A stretch of DNA of 52,737 bases from Flavobacterium sp. RSP15 (GTDB lineage: Bacteria > Bacteroidota > Bacteroidia > Flavobacteriales > Flavobacteriaceae). The DNA is taken from assembly GCF_003968755.1 (NCBI RefSeq), contig NZ_RYDL01000017.1, positions 1-52,737 of the forward strand. Direction: 5' to 3'. A program made the translations under genes and the position numbers. Below the pieces are notes generated by a model. It was not told the origin of the DNA, ran no database searches, and worked only from the letters and a program-made list of their open reading frames with translations. Positions 17,075 to 25,090 of this stretch are shown here, in pieces (position 1 is the stretch's first letter; each line of letters opens with the position of its first letter).

Positions 17075-17392
17075 TTAATTTTCAGGAGCCAATTCGAGTT
17101 CTAATCCCTCGAGGCTTTCGGTAATTGGGATCTGACAGCCCAAACGACTGTTTGCTTTTACATAAAAGGCTTCTGAAAGCATTGCTTCTTCATCATCGCC
17201 CATTTCTGGCAAGGCAACATCGTTAAGAACATAACATTGACAGGAAGCACACATGGCCATACCGCCGCAGGTTCCTTCTACAGGAAGCTCATAGGCTTTG
17301 CATAATTCCATGATATTCATGGCCATATCAGTGGGAGCCTGTAACTCATGCACGACTCCTTCTCGATCTTTTATTTTTATTAATACATCCAT
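17075..17392 (-). CDS. [2Fe-2S] ferredoxin, adrenodoxin type
   Basis: 105 residues. Cluster ligands are Cys42, Cys48 and Cys51 (C-x5-C-x2-C) and Cys86 in RLGCQI, the plant/adrenodoxin arrangement with the spacing typical of ISC-type ferredoxins. The protein is strongly acidic, ending LELELAPEN. It probably passes electrons in the cytoplasm for Fe-S assembly or to an oxygenase. Upstream on the same strand are a NifU-domain protein and Mrp, so it belongs to an iron-sulfur group. A long hairpin element sits between it and NifU, so it may be separately transcribed. Confidence 0.93.
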   Translation of the reverse strand: MDVLIKIKDREGVVHELQAPTDMAMNIMELCKAYELPVEGTCGGMAMCASCQCYVLNDVALPEMGDDEEAMLSEAFYVKANSRLGCQIPITESLEGLELELAPEN

Positions 17393-17435
17393 ATGATTGT
17401 GGGTGTTTGGTTTTAGGCAATCGGTGTTGATTATT

Positions 17436-17563
17436 AAATACGGACTGCGTGAGGGATAGAAGCTGGCTACCGAAGTAGCGCGGATAGCCCGACCGTTTTA
17501 AGAAAAAAGGCCTATACCCGTTAAAACAAGTAGCCTTTTTTCTTAAAAGGGGGCACGCCCTGT
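17436..17563. repeat. Composite palindromic element (TGAGGGATAGAAGC ... GATAGCCCGACC ... GGGCACGCCC) with 16-bp hairpin
   Basis: Contains a perfect 16-bp stem (17496-17511 with 17533-17548, TTTTAAGAAAAAAGGC) and a 21-base loop. Flanking GC-rich modules GCGTGAGGGATAGAAGC and CGGATAGCCCGACC are shared, as I recall, by many flavobacterial intergenic regions. It lies between the NifU and ferredoxin genes and could terminate or protect either transcript. Confidence 0.7.
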
Positions 17564-17567
17564 TAAT

Positions 17568-17807
17568 TTATAGGATATTTACAACAGTTTCTATTTGTGG
17601 TGCAAACTTTTTGATGGTTGTTTCTACTCCGGCACGCAATGTCATTTGATTTACGCTGCAACTGGTACAGGCTCCTTCGAGACGCACTTTTACGTGTTTC
17701 CCGTCCTCTATGGAAATAAGGGTAATGTCACCACCATCTGAATTCAAAAAAGGTCTTATTTCTTCTAGCGCTTTTTGAACTTCTAGGGTTAATTGTTCTG
17801 TTGTCAT
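17568..17807 (-). CDS. NifU C-terminal domain protein (Fe-S scaffold/carrier)
   Basis: 79 residues, a stand-alone NifU/Nfu domain with the cluster-binding pair Cys47 and Cys50 in ACTSC and the family motif RPFLNSDGGDITLI. Such proteins hold a [4Fe-4S] cluster between two subunits and pass it to apo-enzymes such as LeuC. It is encoded 71 bp after mrp on the same strand, which suits a shared role in cluster delivery. Length is at the short end but complete. Confidence 0.92.
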   Translation of the reverse strand: MTTEQLTLEVQKALEEIRPFLNSDGGDITLISIEDGKHVKVRLEGACTSCSVNQMTLRAGVETTIKKFAPQIETVVNIL

Positions 17808-17878
17808 TGTCTTTGTTTAAAGATTCAAAAGATTAGAAAATTGAATGATTGAAAATTATTTTCATGCGTTCTAATTTT

Positions 17879-19006
17879 TTATTTTTTTACTGCGGAACAA
17901 CCTGCCATAGTTGTAATTTTCACAGCTTCGGTAGCAGGTAAATTTTTATTTCTGTTGACGGTTTCCTGCACTACATTTTTTGTGATTTCCTCAAAAACTG
18001 TTTCGATAACTGAACCGGTTTGCATGGCTGCGGGACGACCGTAATCACCTGCTTCCCGGATCGATTGTACGATGGGCACTTCACCAAGGAATGGAACATC
18101 TAAGTCTTCGGCAAGATTTCTGGCCCCTTCTTTTCCAAAGATATAGTATTTGTTTTCAGGCAATTCTTCCGGTGTAAAATACGCCATGTTTTCTATAATT
18201 CCTAAAACTGGTACATTTATAGCTTCTGAGAGGAACATTGATACTCCTTTTTTGGCATCGGCCAAAGCTACGGCCTGAGGAGTACTTACGATGACAACTC
18301 CTGTAATTGGCAAGGATTGCACGATAGAAAGGTGGATATCTCCTGTTCCTGGTGGCAAATCGACTAACATAAAATCTAATTCCCCCCAATCTGCATCAAA
18401 TATCATTTGGTTCAAGGCTTTAGAAGCCATGGGCCCTCGCCATATTACTGCTTGACTTGGTGCTGTAAAAAATCCTATCGAAAGAATTTTTACCTCATAA
18501 CTTTCTACGGGTTTCATTTTTGATTTTCCGTCAACCATGACAGAAATGGGCTTTTCACTTTCTACGTCGAACATAATAGGCATAGACGGACCATAAATAT
18601 CCGCATCGAGAATCCCTACTGAAAATCCCATTTTAGCTAATGATACTGCAAGATTTGCAGTAACTGTAGATTTACCTACACCGCCTTTACCAGAGGCTAC
18701 TCCGATAATATTTTTTATACCTGGAATTTGTTTTCCTTTGATTTCCGGTTTGTCCGGCACTTCCACTTTACTATTAATTTTGATTTTAGCCTCCGGAGAT
18801 ACTAATTCAAGAATTGTTTTTCTGATGTCGTCTTCCGCACGTTTTTTGATGTGCATTGCTGGGGTATGTAATACTAGATCTACCACTACTTCATCGCCAA
18901 AAGTGACTACGTTTGCAATTGCTCCGCTTTCAACCATATTTTTTCCTTCTCCGGCTATAGTAATTGTTTCTAAGGCTTTAAGAATTTCTTTTCTTTCTAA
19001 TTTCAT
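17879..19006 (-). CDS. Mrp/ApbC-family Fe-S carrier ATPase
   Basis: 375 residues. Residues 1-~80 form a MIP18/DUF59 domain, then comes a P-loop NTPase with deviant Walker A GKGGVGKST (106-114) and the switch motif LVDLPPGTGD. These proteins bind and transfer [4Fe-4S] clusters in the cytoplasm. The CxxC after ENMAYF found in many Mrp proteins is not present; the text there reads TPEELPENKYY. The only C-terminal cysteine is in MAGCSAVKK. Flavobacterial Mrp proteins often look like this, so loss of function is not implied. It leads the mrp-nifU-ferredoxin group. Confidence 0.93.
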   Translation of the reverse strand: MKLERKEILKALETITIAGEGKNMVESGAIANVVTFGDEVVVDLVLHTPAMHIKKRAEDDIRKTILELVSPEAKIKINSKVEVPDKPEIKGKQIPGIKNIIGVASGKGGVGKSTVTANLAVSLAKMGFSVGILDADIYGPSMPIMFDVESEKPISVMVDGKSKMKPVESYEVKILSIGFFTAPSQAVIWRGPMASKALNQMIFDADWGELDFMLVDLPPGTGDIHLSIVQSLPITGVVIVSTPQAVALADAKKGVSMFLSEAINVPVLGIIENMAYFTPEELPENKYYIFGKEGARNLAEDLDVPFLGEVPIVQSIREAGDYGRPAAMQTGSVIETVFEEITKNVVQETVNRNKNLPATEAVKITTMAGCSAVKK

Positions 19007-19075
19007 TTTTAGTTTACTGTTTCTATTGGCTTATACCACCAGAATATTATCTTTATTTAAACTGATTTCAGATTA

Positions 19076-19083
19076 CAAAGATA
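19076..19083 (-). promoter_or_regulatory. Candidate -7 box (TATCTTTG) of mrp
   Basis: TAnnTTTG match 69 bases ahead of the mrp ATG. No properly spaced -33 element seen. Confidence 0.35.
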
Positions 19084-19196
19084 CTATGAAAAGTTCTTAT
19101 TATAAAGGATTTGCATCGCATTTATTGATGCACAGATTGCTGGTCGTTATTGAGTATTTGTTGAGATTAGAACCCCGGAATCTCAACTATTATAAA

Positions 19197-19526
19197 TTAT
19201 TCTGTCCTGACTTCCGGTTGCCAAAAATATTTTTCTAAATCTACAATTTGATTGTTGGTCACAATTATTCCCTCGCTTTCCAATAATTGCTGCATCAGAT
19301 TGGTGCCGTCAAAATGTAATTTCCCCGTGAGCAAACCGTTCCTGTTGACTACACGGTGTGCCGGAACATCCACAAAACCATGGGAGGCATTCATTGCCCA
19401 GCCAACCATTCTGGCAGAGCGTGCCGTTCCTAAAGCCTTTGCAATAGCGCCATACGAAGTAACCTTACCGTATGGAATTTGCCTGACGATGTCATACACG
19501 CGTTCAAAAAAAGTATCGTTTGACAT
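19197..19526 (-). CDS. Alkyltransferase-like (MGMT-family) protein lacking the acceptor cysteine
   Basis: 109 residues, started at the ATG of MSNDTFFERV; a longer frame adds 24 unconserved residues. It has the MGMT DNA-binding domain: IPYGKVTSYGAIAKALG helix-turn-helix, the arginine finger in SARMVG (Arg39) and the pocket motif. The acceptor motif normally PCHR reads P-A-H-R (55-58), so Ala replaces the alkyl-accepting Cys. Such ATL proteins bind alkylated guanine and flag it for nucleotide excision repair. It can therefore not act as a suicide methyltransferase. It follows the LysE gene by 49 bp on the same strand. Confidence 0.88.
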   Translation of the reverse strand: MSNDTFFERVYDIVRQIPYGKVTSYGAIAKALGTARSARMVGWAMNASHGFVDVPAHRVVNRNGLLTGKLHFDGTNLMQQLLESEGIIVTNNQIVDLEKYFWQPEVRTE

Positions 19527-19575
19527 GATTTTAAATCTAGTGAAAAAAGGTTTTATGGGAGACCCGGTGAGCCAA

Positions 19576-20211
19576 TTACCCCATATAATAACGGACAATG
19601 TTAATCAAAGTAACTAATGATATAAACCCGGTTATGCTACCAATGATTGTATTCATGTTTCGCATAATATAATCCGACTTCTCTTGTATTTTTTGAAAAA
19701 AAGTAATGTACAAATAAAACCCCAAAAAAGAGCCCAACACCACGCCTGTCACAAAAACAAAAACATTTGAAAAATCAAACAGAAACAAATTATAAGAAGC
19801 CAATGTAATGCTTACAAAAACATAATAAGGGATCGGGAAAAAGTTAAGAGAGGAGAGCAAAACTCCTAAGAAAAAACGAGTGGAAGTACTCTTCTTTTTT
19901 ATTTTGCCTTTTTTAATTTTGGGGGTTTTAGCAACCAACAAAAAAAAAATAGTCAACGCAGTAAAAATGACAAATCCTACTTCTCGCAATAAAACAATCA
20001 CATCCGGGCGCACTTCGATAAATTGTGCAAATAAAATAGCGAGATAGGCTTGTACAAAAATTACGATTACTGCTCCCAAAACAAACCAAAAAGCGCTTTT
20101 CTTCCCTTCTTTCAGATTTACTTTAGCAGCTGTCATATTGAGAAGTCCCGGAGGAGTAATCCCCACAAAGGCAGTAACAAAACCCAAAAACAAGGAAGTA
20201 ATTAAATTCAT
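19576..20211 (-). CDS. LysE-family translocator
   Basis: Inner-membrane exporter of the LysE/RhtB type, 211 residues with about six hydrophobic segments. The N-terminal motif GITPPGLLNMTAA matches the family's GxxPGP-like loop, and a KKGKIKKKS basic loop separates the two halves. I use the ATG of MNLITSLF; an in-frame TTG two codons earlier also exists. Substrates of the family are amino acids or related compounds; the specific one cannot be inferred. Upstream is trmB, downstream the ATL gene, all on the minus strand with short gaps. Confidence 0.87.
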   Translation of the reverse strand: MNLITSLFLGFVTAFVGITPPGLLNMTAAKVNLKEGKKSAFWFVLGAVIVIFVQAYLAILFAQFIEVRPDVIVLLREVGFVIFTALTIFFLLVAKTPKIKKGKIKKKSTSTRFFLGVLLSSLNFFPIPYYVFVSITLASYNLFLFDFSNVFVFVTGVVLGSFLGFYLYITFFQKIQEKSDYIMRNMNTIIGSITGFISLVTLINIVRYYMG

Positions 20212-20256
20212 ATGCAAACGGTACCAGTATTCAAAAAAACAATCCCAAATATAAAA

Positions 20257-20934
20257 CTATTCTTTAATTTTAAATCGAATATACGTAATTGCTTTATTAA
20301 CTTCCAAATATTGTTTTTCATAAAATGTCTGAAAAGCCGTTACTTCCTCTGGACTTCCTTCATTTACATACACATTATGATTGGCATATAATACTTCATG
20401 CCCTTCGCCATGCAGTAAACCTAAGGTATATCCATGCATGAATTCACTGTCTGTTTTAAGGTTCACAACACCGTCTTTTTTAAGTACTTTTTTATACAAT
20501 TGCAAAAACTCGGAATTTGTCATTCTGTGTTTCGTGCGTTTGTATTTTATTTGGGGATCGGGAAAAGTAATCCAGATTTCGTCTACTTCATTTTCATCAA
20601 AAATATGATTGATCAATTCGATCTGAGTTCTAATGAAAGCCACATTATGCAATCCGGTATCCACAGCCGTTTTAGCACCACGCCAGAAACGCGCGCCTTT
20701 GATATCAATTCCGATAAAGTTTTTATTGGGATACCTTTCTGCCAGTCCTACTGAATATTCTCCTTTCCCACAGCCTAGTTCCAGCACCAATGGATTTTCA
20801 TTTTTGAAAAATTCTGTATTCCATTTCCCTTTCAACGGAAATAAATCACCTACTACTTCTTCCCTCGTTGGTTGAAAAACGTTGTTGAATGTCTCGTTTT
20901 CCTTGAATCTTTTTAATTTGTTTTTGCTTCCCAC
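20257..20934 (-). CDS. trmB: tRNA (guanine-N7-)-methyltransferase
   Basis: SAM-dependent methyltransferase making m7G46 in tRNAs. Motifs are LELGCGKGEYSVGLA (SAM loop), NFIGIDIKGARFWRGA, and the family signature ITFPDPQIKYKRTKHRM. I start at GTG (VGSKNKLKRFKENE), because homologues begin close to GSKNKLKRF as I recall. This gives 225 residues; a TTG seven codons upstream (MPKYSKK) is the alternative. It overlaps nothing and lies 45 bp before the LysE gene. Confidence 0.92.
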   Translation of the reverse strand: MGSKNKLKRFKENETFNNVFQPTREEVVGDLFPLKGKWNTEFFKNENPLVLELGCGKGEYSVGLAERYPNKNFIGIDIKGARFWRGAKTAVDTGLHNVAFIRTQIELINHIFDENEVDEIWITFPDPQIKYKRTKHRMTNSEFLQLYKKVLKKDGVVNLKTDSEFMHGYTLGLLHGEGHEVLYANHNVYVNEGSPEEVTAFQTFYEKQYLEVNKAITYIRFKIKE

Positions 20935-21293
20935 TTTTTTAGAATATTTCGGCAAAATTAAGGAAATATATCAGACGGAGCGAACTAGGGACCAAAAAAT
21001 GAAAAACGTTTTAAAAACAACATTTAATGCACCCTTTAAACTATTATTTAATTAAAGATGGCTTTTAAACAACAGTATATTTTATGAAGAAATTTCAAAC
21101 TAAGTAATGACTAAAATTTAATGTCATATTTTAATAAAGCACTAAATTTCTTTGCCACAGATTAGCACAGATTAATTCGTTATGTAATTTTAAAAATCTT
21201 TTTAATCCTTACAATCTGTGGCAAAAACTCTTTTTAATAATTGCGACAATATATCTTTCTTGCTACTTAAGAATAAAACAAGAGCTAAAAATT
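20935..21293. repeat. Intergenic region with CCACAGATT inverted repeat
   Basis: A 13-bp perfect inverted repeat, TTTGCCACAGATT (21151-21163) with AATCTGTGGCAAA (21213-21225), with an internal GCACAGATTAA direct copy. It sits just after the NTF2-like gene's stop and could stabilise or end that transcript. The rest is AT-rich with nothing assignable. Confidence 0.6.
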
Positions 21294-21803
21294 TTATTGC
21301 TTTGCTTGTAATTTTTTGATCATCGCATCTTCGATAAAAGTTTTAACTTTAATAACTTCACCTGAATTATCATTTGGGATTGTCATAGACAAAACGTATT
21401 GCTTTATTTTCCATTCTTGCCCTATTTTGACTAACACCCCTGAGCCGCGACAAATTTTCATTTGAGTATTCAGTAATTCATCAAACCAAGCTATTTTACC
21501 CGTTTTGTCATAATGAATATGACGTTCTAAAGCCGTAAAACTCCACGCTTTTCCTTTATCGAAATGTGGTTTTGCATAGGCCTGAAAAGCTGTTTTATTC
21601 CAATTCTCTGTTGCATCAGTCCCTATAAAAACTGCATCATCTGACATCAAGCCGAAGTATGCGTTATAATTAGCATCTGCTGCAGCTTTATGCCAAGTAT
21701 CTAATGTAACATTGATTTCGTTTTTTGAATCGCTTTGTTTTACCATCACACTTTTACAACTAGACACGGTTATTACTATCAAAAAAGCTAGTAGTTTTTT
21801 CAT
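21294..21803 (-). CDS. NTF2-like (SnoaL/DUF4440) lipoprotein
   Basis: 169 residues. A lipoprotein signal peptide (MKKLLAFLIVITVSSC, lipobox SSC) is followed by a NTF2-like fold: LDTWHKAAADANYNAYFGLMSDDAVFIGTD is the classic first helix and strand, and WKIKQYVLS is the final strand. This fold serves many reactions or simple ligand binding, so the role cannot be assigned. It is likely membrane-anchored in the periplasm. A palindromic repeat follows the stop. Divergent from the L,D-transpeptidase gene across 504 bp. Confidence 0.82.
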   Translation of the reverse strand: MKKLLAFLIVITVSSCKSVMVKQSDSKNEINVTLDTWHKAAADANYNAYFGLMSDDAVFIGTDATENWNKTAFQAYAKPHFDKGKAWSFTALERHIHYDKTGKIAWFDELLNTQMKICRGSGVLVKIGQEWKIKQYVLSMTIPNDNSGEVIKVKTFIEDAMIKKLQAKQ

Positions 21804-22307
21804 TTTATTCGGTATTTATTTATGGTTTTTTATTCCATCTTATTTTTATTTTTCGATCAACAGCTACTGGTCTCCTCGTAGTCCTTTTCAGTTTGAATTA
21901 CAAGGTAGCATAAAAACATCCGTTATAGCAATGAATCGCTCGAAACTAATTATTCAAACAACTGAAAGTCATTTGAGATCCAAACCACAAAGTCCAAAAT
22001 ACGTAAAGCAATAGCTCTATTTTTTGTAAAGTGGCTGTGTTGATTCATAGAACGCAGCCGAAAGAAATAATTTTTGGATTTTGACAATCCTATTTGATTT
22101 CAAATTTAGTTTTAGAAACAAAAAAAATACCGTAACCAATTGATTAAAAGATTATTGAATATAATTTATTTTTAATCTAGACACTTCAATTACAAATCTG
22201 ATTTCAAACTAAAAAGAACCGCCTAACCCAAGGCGGTATTACACATCTAGTTTTGACGTATTTTTGTATTGTTTAGACAGTAAAATGTAAGATTTAAAGT
22301 TACGATT
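21804..22307. other. 504-bp divergent intergenic region with one orphan hairpin
   Basis: AT-rich. ACCGCC/GGCGGT (22218-22237) forms a GC-rich hairpin that on the minus strand is followed by TTCTTTTT, like a terminator. Yet no minus-strand gene ends there. Otherwise only the promoter-like box at 22259 is recognisable. Confidence 0.5.
22259..22266 (+). promoter_or_regulatory. Candidate -7 box (TATTTTTG) of the L,D-transpeptidase gene
   Basis: TAnnTTTG match 41 bases ahead of the ATG. Confidence 0.35.
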
Positions 22308-23885
22308 ATGAGAAAGTTAAGCACCTCCATACTACTTATTATTTTTGCACTACTATTTACCCTCGTTTCCTGTAAAAAGAAAGATGTAAATGACACTAAA
22401 AAGGAAACGAGTTTAAATACCGTTGCAGTTGCTTTTGACAGTACACAAATCAAAACGTTTTTTGAAAAATATCCAAAACTGCAGCCTTACCAAACAGAAG
22501 TAGAAAAGTTATACCGCAAGCATCAGTTTCATTACATCTGGTTTGACAAGGATGGCCTCAATGAATTTGCAGGTTTATTATACAACAAAGTGAATAATCT
22601 GACGCAGGAAGGAATTGAAACTGCGATTCCGTACAAGGAAAAACTAGATGACATTTATGACAATCCGGAAGACAATCAAAAAGCAAGTATCAATACTGAG
22701 TTGTTGAGTTCTGCGTTATACTTCTTTTATGCGGATAAAGTATATGATGGGATCGACACTCAAAAATCGAAGGATTTAGAGTGGTTTTTGCCTCGAAAAA
22801 AACAATTGTATGGCGATTATCTGGATTCACTATTGATCAATCCATCGTTAATTCACAAAGACGAAAAAGGCGTATTGAAACAGTATTACCTCCTTAAAGC
22901 TGTACTACAGGAATACCGCAAAATAGAAACTAAAGGTGGATGGAAAACCACTGAATTAAACCCAAGTGTAAAATCCTATAAACCCGGAGACAGTGCCACT
23001 GCCATTGCGCAAATCAGAACACGTTTGTTTGTCACGGATGATCTTGCCAGAGATTCTAAAAGTGCCGTATATGATGCTGAATTAGCGGCTGGAGTATTGA
23101 AATTCAAAAAGAGAAGTGGCAATCTACTGAACAAAACGATACTGCCGGAACACATCCGCTACATGAATGTATCTGTTGCAGACCGCATCAAAACTGTGAT
23201 GGTCAATATGGAACGCTGCCGATGGATTTCGAATGATATTACCAAATCCAAGGAATTAATCGTGGTGAATATTCCGGCCTATGAACTGACTTTTTTAAGA
23301 GATGGGAAACCAGAATTACGCTCCAAGGTTGTCGTAGGAAAAGCCATGCATAAAACCGTAATTTTTAGTGCGCCAATGCAATACATTGTATTCAGACCGT
23401 ATTGGAACGTGCCGGCAAGTATTCTCAAAAAAGAGATTCTTCCTGCCATTGAAAACAATCCCAATTACTTGGCCGAGCACGACATGGAATGGAAAGACAA
23501 TTACGTGAGACAAAGACCCGGACCGGAGAACTCCTTGGGATTAGTCAAGTTTTTATTCCCCAATTCGAATGCGATATATTTGCACGATACGCCGGCAAAA
23601 AGTTTATTTGGTAAAGAAGACCGCGCGTTCAGCCACGGATGCATACGTGTGGCCAAGCCAAAAGAACTTGCTGCGATGATTATGAAGAACGATAAAAAAT
23701 GGAATCCTGCTAAAATAGAAACCGCCATGAACGGCGAAGAGGAATACTGGTACACGCTTAAAAACAAAATCCCAGTATACATTGGTTATTTCACCGCTTG
23801 GGTTGATGCGGAAGGTGTGGTTCATTTTTATGAAGATGTGTATAAAAGAGACGAAGCTTTAGCAAACTTACTGTTTGATAAGTAA
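22308..23885 (+). CDS. L,D-transpeptidase, YcbB/LdtD type, lipoprotein
   Basis: 525 residues. The signal peptide ends in the lipobox VSC, so it is probably lipid-anchored in the periplasm. A helical scaffold region follows (residues ~50-220), then a peptidoglycan-binding-like part (YKPGDSATAIAQIRTRL ... AVLKFKKR type, ~225-275), then the YkuD catalytic domain from ~310. The active site is SHGCIRV with Cys445; the upstream YLHDTP and the final His fit the family. It would make 3-3 cross-links in peptidoglycan or attach proteins. This agrees with other cell-wall genes here (murF-alr), though they are not linked. Single-gene unit with an inverted repeat after its stop. Confidence 0.93.
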   Translation: MRKLSTSILLIIFALLFTLVSCKKKDVNDTKKETSLNTVAVAFDSTQIKTFFEKYPKLQPYQTEVEKLYRKHQFHYIWFDKDGLNEFAGLLYNKVNNLTQEGIETAIPYKEKLDDIYDNPEDNQKASINTELLSSALYFFYADKVYDGIDTQKSKDLEWFLPRKKQLYGDYLDSLLINPSLIHKDEKGVLKQYYLLKAVLQEYRKIETKGGWKTTELNPSVKSYKPGDSATAIAQIRTRLFVTDDLARDSKSAVYDAELAAGVLKFKKRSGNLLNKTILPEHIRYMNVSVADRIKTVMVNMERCRWISNDITKSKELIVVNIPAYELTFLRDGKPELRSKVVVGKAMHKTVIFSAPMQYIVFRPYWNVPASILKKEILPAIENNPNYLAEHDMEWKDNYVRQRPGPENSLGLVKFLFPNSNAIYLHDTPAKSLFGKEDRAFSHGCIRVAKPKELAAMIMKNDKKWNPAKIETAMNGEEEYWYTLKNKIPVYIGYFTAWVDAEGVVHFYEDVYKRDEALANLLFDK

Positions 23886-23913
23886 AATTTATTTTGTTTA
23901 AATAATCATTAAA

Positions 23914-23971
23914 ACCGCAAATTCGCAAATTAAAACATGCAACACATATCTATTATTTACGAATTTGCGGT
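23914..23971. repeat. Inverted repeat ACCGCAAATTCG downstream of the L,D-transpeptidase gene
   Basis: 12-bp perfect arms (23914-23925 and 23960-23971) separated by 34 bases. Probably a 3' hairpin for the transpeptidase mRNA. The left arm is followed by a second CGCAAATT word. Confidence 0.65.
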
Positions 23972-24075
23972 CAATATTATTAAAACAGAAACCGAAACAC
24001 AACAAAAATATCGATTTAAAGTAAATTTGAGACAACTCTAAAGCTAGTTGTTCATCCTGTTTATTGTTTATACTA

Positions 24076-24901
24076 TTATTTTATTTTATTCTTATCTTCT
24101 TTTAAAACTTTAGCATTTTGTGAGCTAACAATTTTTTTGCCCGTTTGTGCTTCTATTTGCTTTCTGGTATCGCCGGCAATTTCACCGCCTTTTCGGGCAA
24201 TTTTTTTATTATCTGCAAAGGTTTTAGGATTGTTTTCTTTGCTAATTTCTGTTGTGGTTGCTTCTGCTAACATATTTAATACCAATTCTAAATTGGTCAT
24301 ATTATCTCTTAGATTTTTCTTTTTTCAAACCTTTTAAATCCCTGTATTGTTTTACCGTGTTCCCACTCCAAGCTTGGGTAATTATATCGGTAAGTGAAGC
24401 AAATTGCTGTCCTTTCTTAACACCTCTATTTTCCCATTCATCGGTGAGTTCTTTTCTAACTTCTATGCTTTTTAACCGCTGATTAATCCAGGCTGTGGAG
24501 TATCCTAATTTCAAATAATTTTCCATAGCACGATCAATAGCCTTTTCAGGATCTTGACTTTCTTCTATCCGTTCGTAGCCTATTTTAGCTAGCCATTGTT
24601 TAAAAGGCTCTGCTTTAGGCGAAGGAATGGATTGGATCAAACGGAATAGTTGCTCCGTATCTGCCACATCCGTTTGTCTCATTTTACCATCATCAGCCAT
24701 CATTTTCAACTGTCCCATATTATGGGACAGTTCACTTCCTTCATTTTTTAGTTTTGTTTTCAGCGCACTCCAATATTTCCTTGGTCTTGGACTATCCGTC
24801 AAAACTTGTATAATATCTACAATCGAAAAAAACCATTTCTCTTGTTCGTTATCCCATGAGGAACGGATTTTTTGGCTTTCAAATAATTTTATGTTTTCCA
24901 T
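24076..24901 (-). pseudogene. BRO-family (Bro-N) protein gene split by a one-base frameshift
   Basis: The first part (24302-24901, 199 residues) is a Bro-N domain: WDNEQEKWFFSIVDIIQVLTDS, PRKYWSALK, and a region ending LKGLKKEKSKR then stop. One base after that stop the ATG of MTNLELVLNMLAEATTTEIS opens a 74-residue frame, which is the normal C-terminal end of such proteins. Removing one A from the A-run (24314-24318 or 24320-24325 on the plus strand) restores ENLRDNMTNLEL in one frame of about 275 residues. So this is one gene with an insertion in a homopolymer: a real mutation, phase variation, slippage or a sequencing error. BRO proteins are phage- and plasmid-linked antirepressor-like DNA binders. 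It marks an accessory spot. Confidence 0.85.
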
Positions 24902-25030
24902 TAATTTATTCTATAAATTTCATTTTCTCAAATTGCAACTTTTCAACGCTTTTCGGAATTATATTGAAAGTACTAATTTACTGCTAAAATTATTAAAACC
25001 ACTATCCAAATTTTAAAGAATCTCAACCAA

Positions 25031-25071
25031 AAAAAAGGACACTATCCTATAGAGACAGTGTCCTTTTTTTG
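25031..25071. terminator. Bidirectional hairpin terminator upstream of the BRO gene and downstream of HPF
   Basis: AAAAAGGACACT and AGTGTCCTTTTT pair with a 13-base loop and end in T runs. It mainly ends the HPF-like gene on the minus strand. Confidence 0.85.
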
Positions 25072-25090
25072 TTTGCCAAATGGCAACTAT

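Noticed and set aside
21712..22014. Plus-strand 100-codon frame upstream of the L,D-transpeptidase gene
   Set aside because: It overlaps the start of the NTF2-like lipoprotein gene antisense and its composition is not protein-like.
22308..23885. Secreted toxin reading of the L,D-transpeptidase
   Set aside because: Complete YkuD active site with peptidoglycan-binding region and lipobox is a normal cell-wall enzyme.
24076..24300. Independent 74-residue gene following the BRO gene
   Set aside because: Its start matches the C-terminal end of BRO-family proteins and joins in frame after removing one A; treated as the rest of the same gene.
24302..24330. Programmed -1 frameshifting at A6-G in the BRO gene
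   Set aside because: The shift needed to reach the second frame is +1 (loss of one base), not the -1 shift that A6-G favours.
24627..25016. 129-codon plus-strand frame over the BRO gene
   Set aside because: Mirror of the Bro-N coding region; Cys/Ser/Phe-rich translation typical of antisense.
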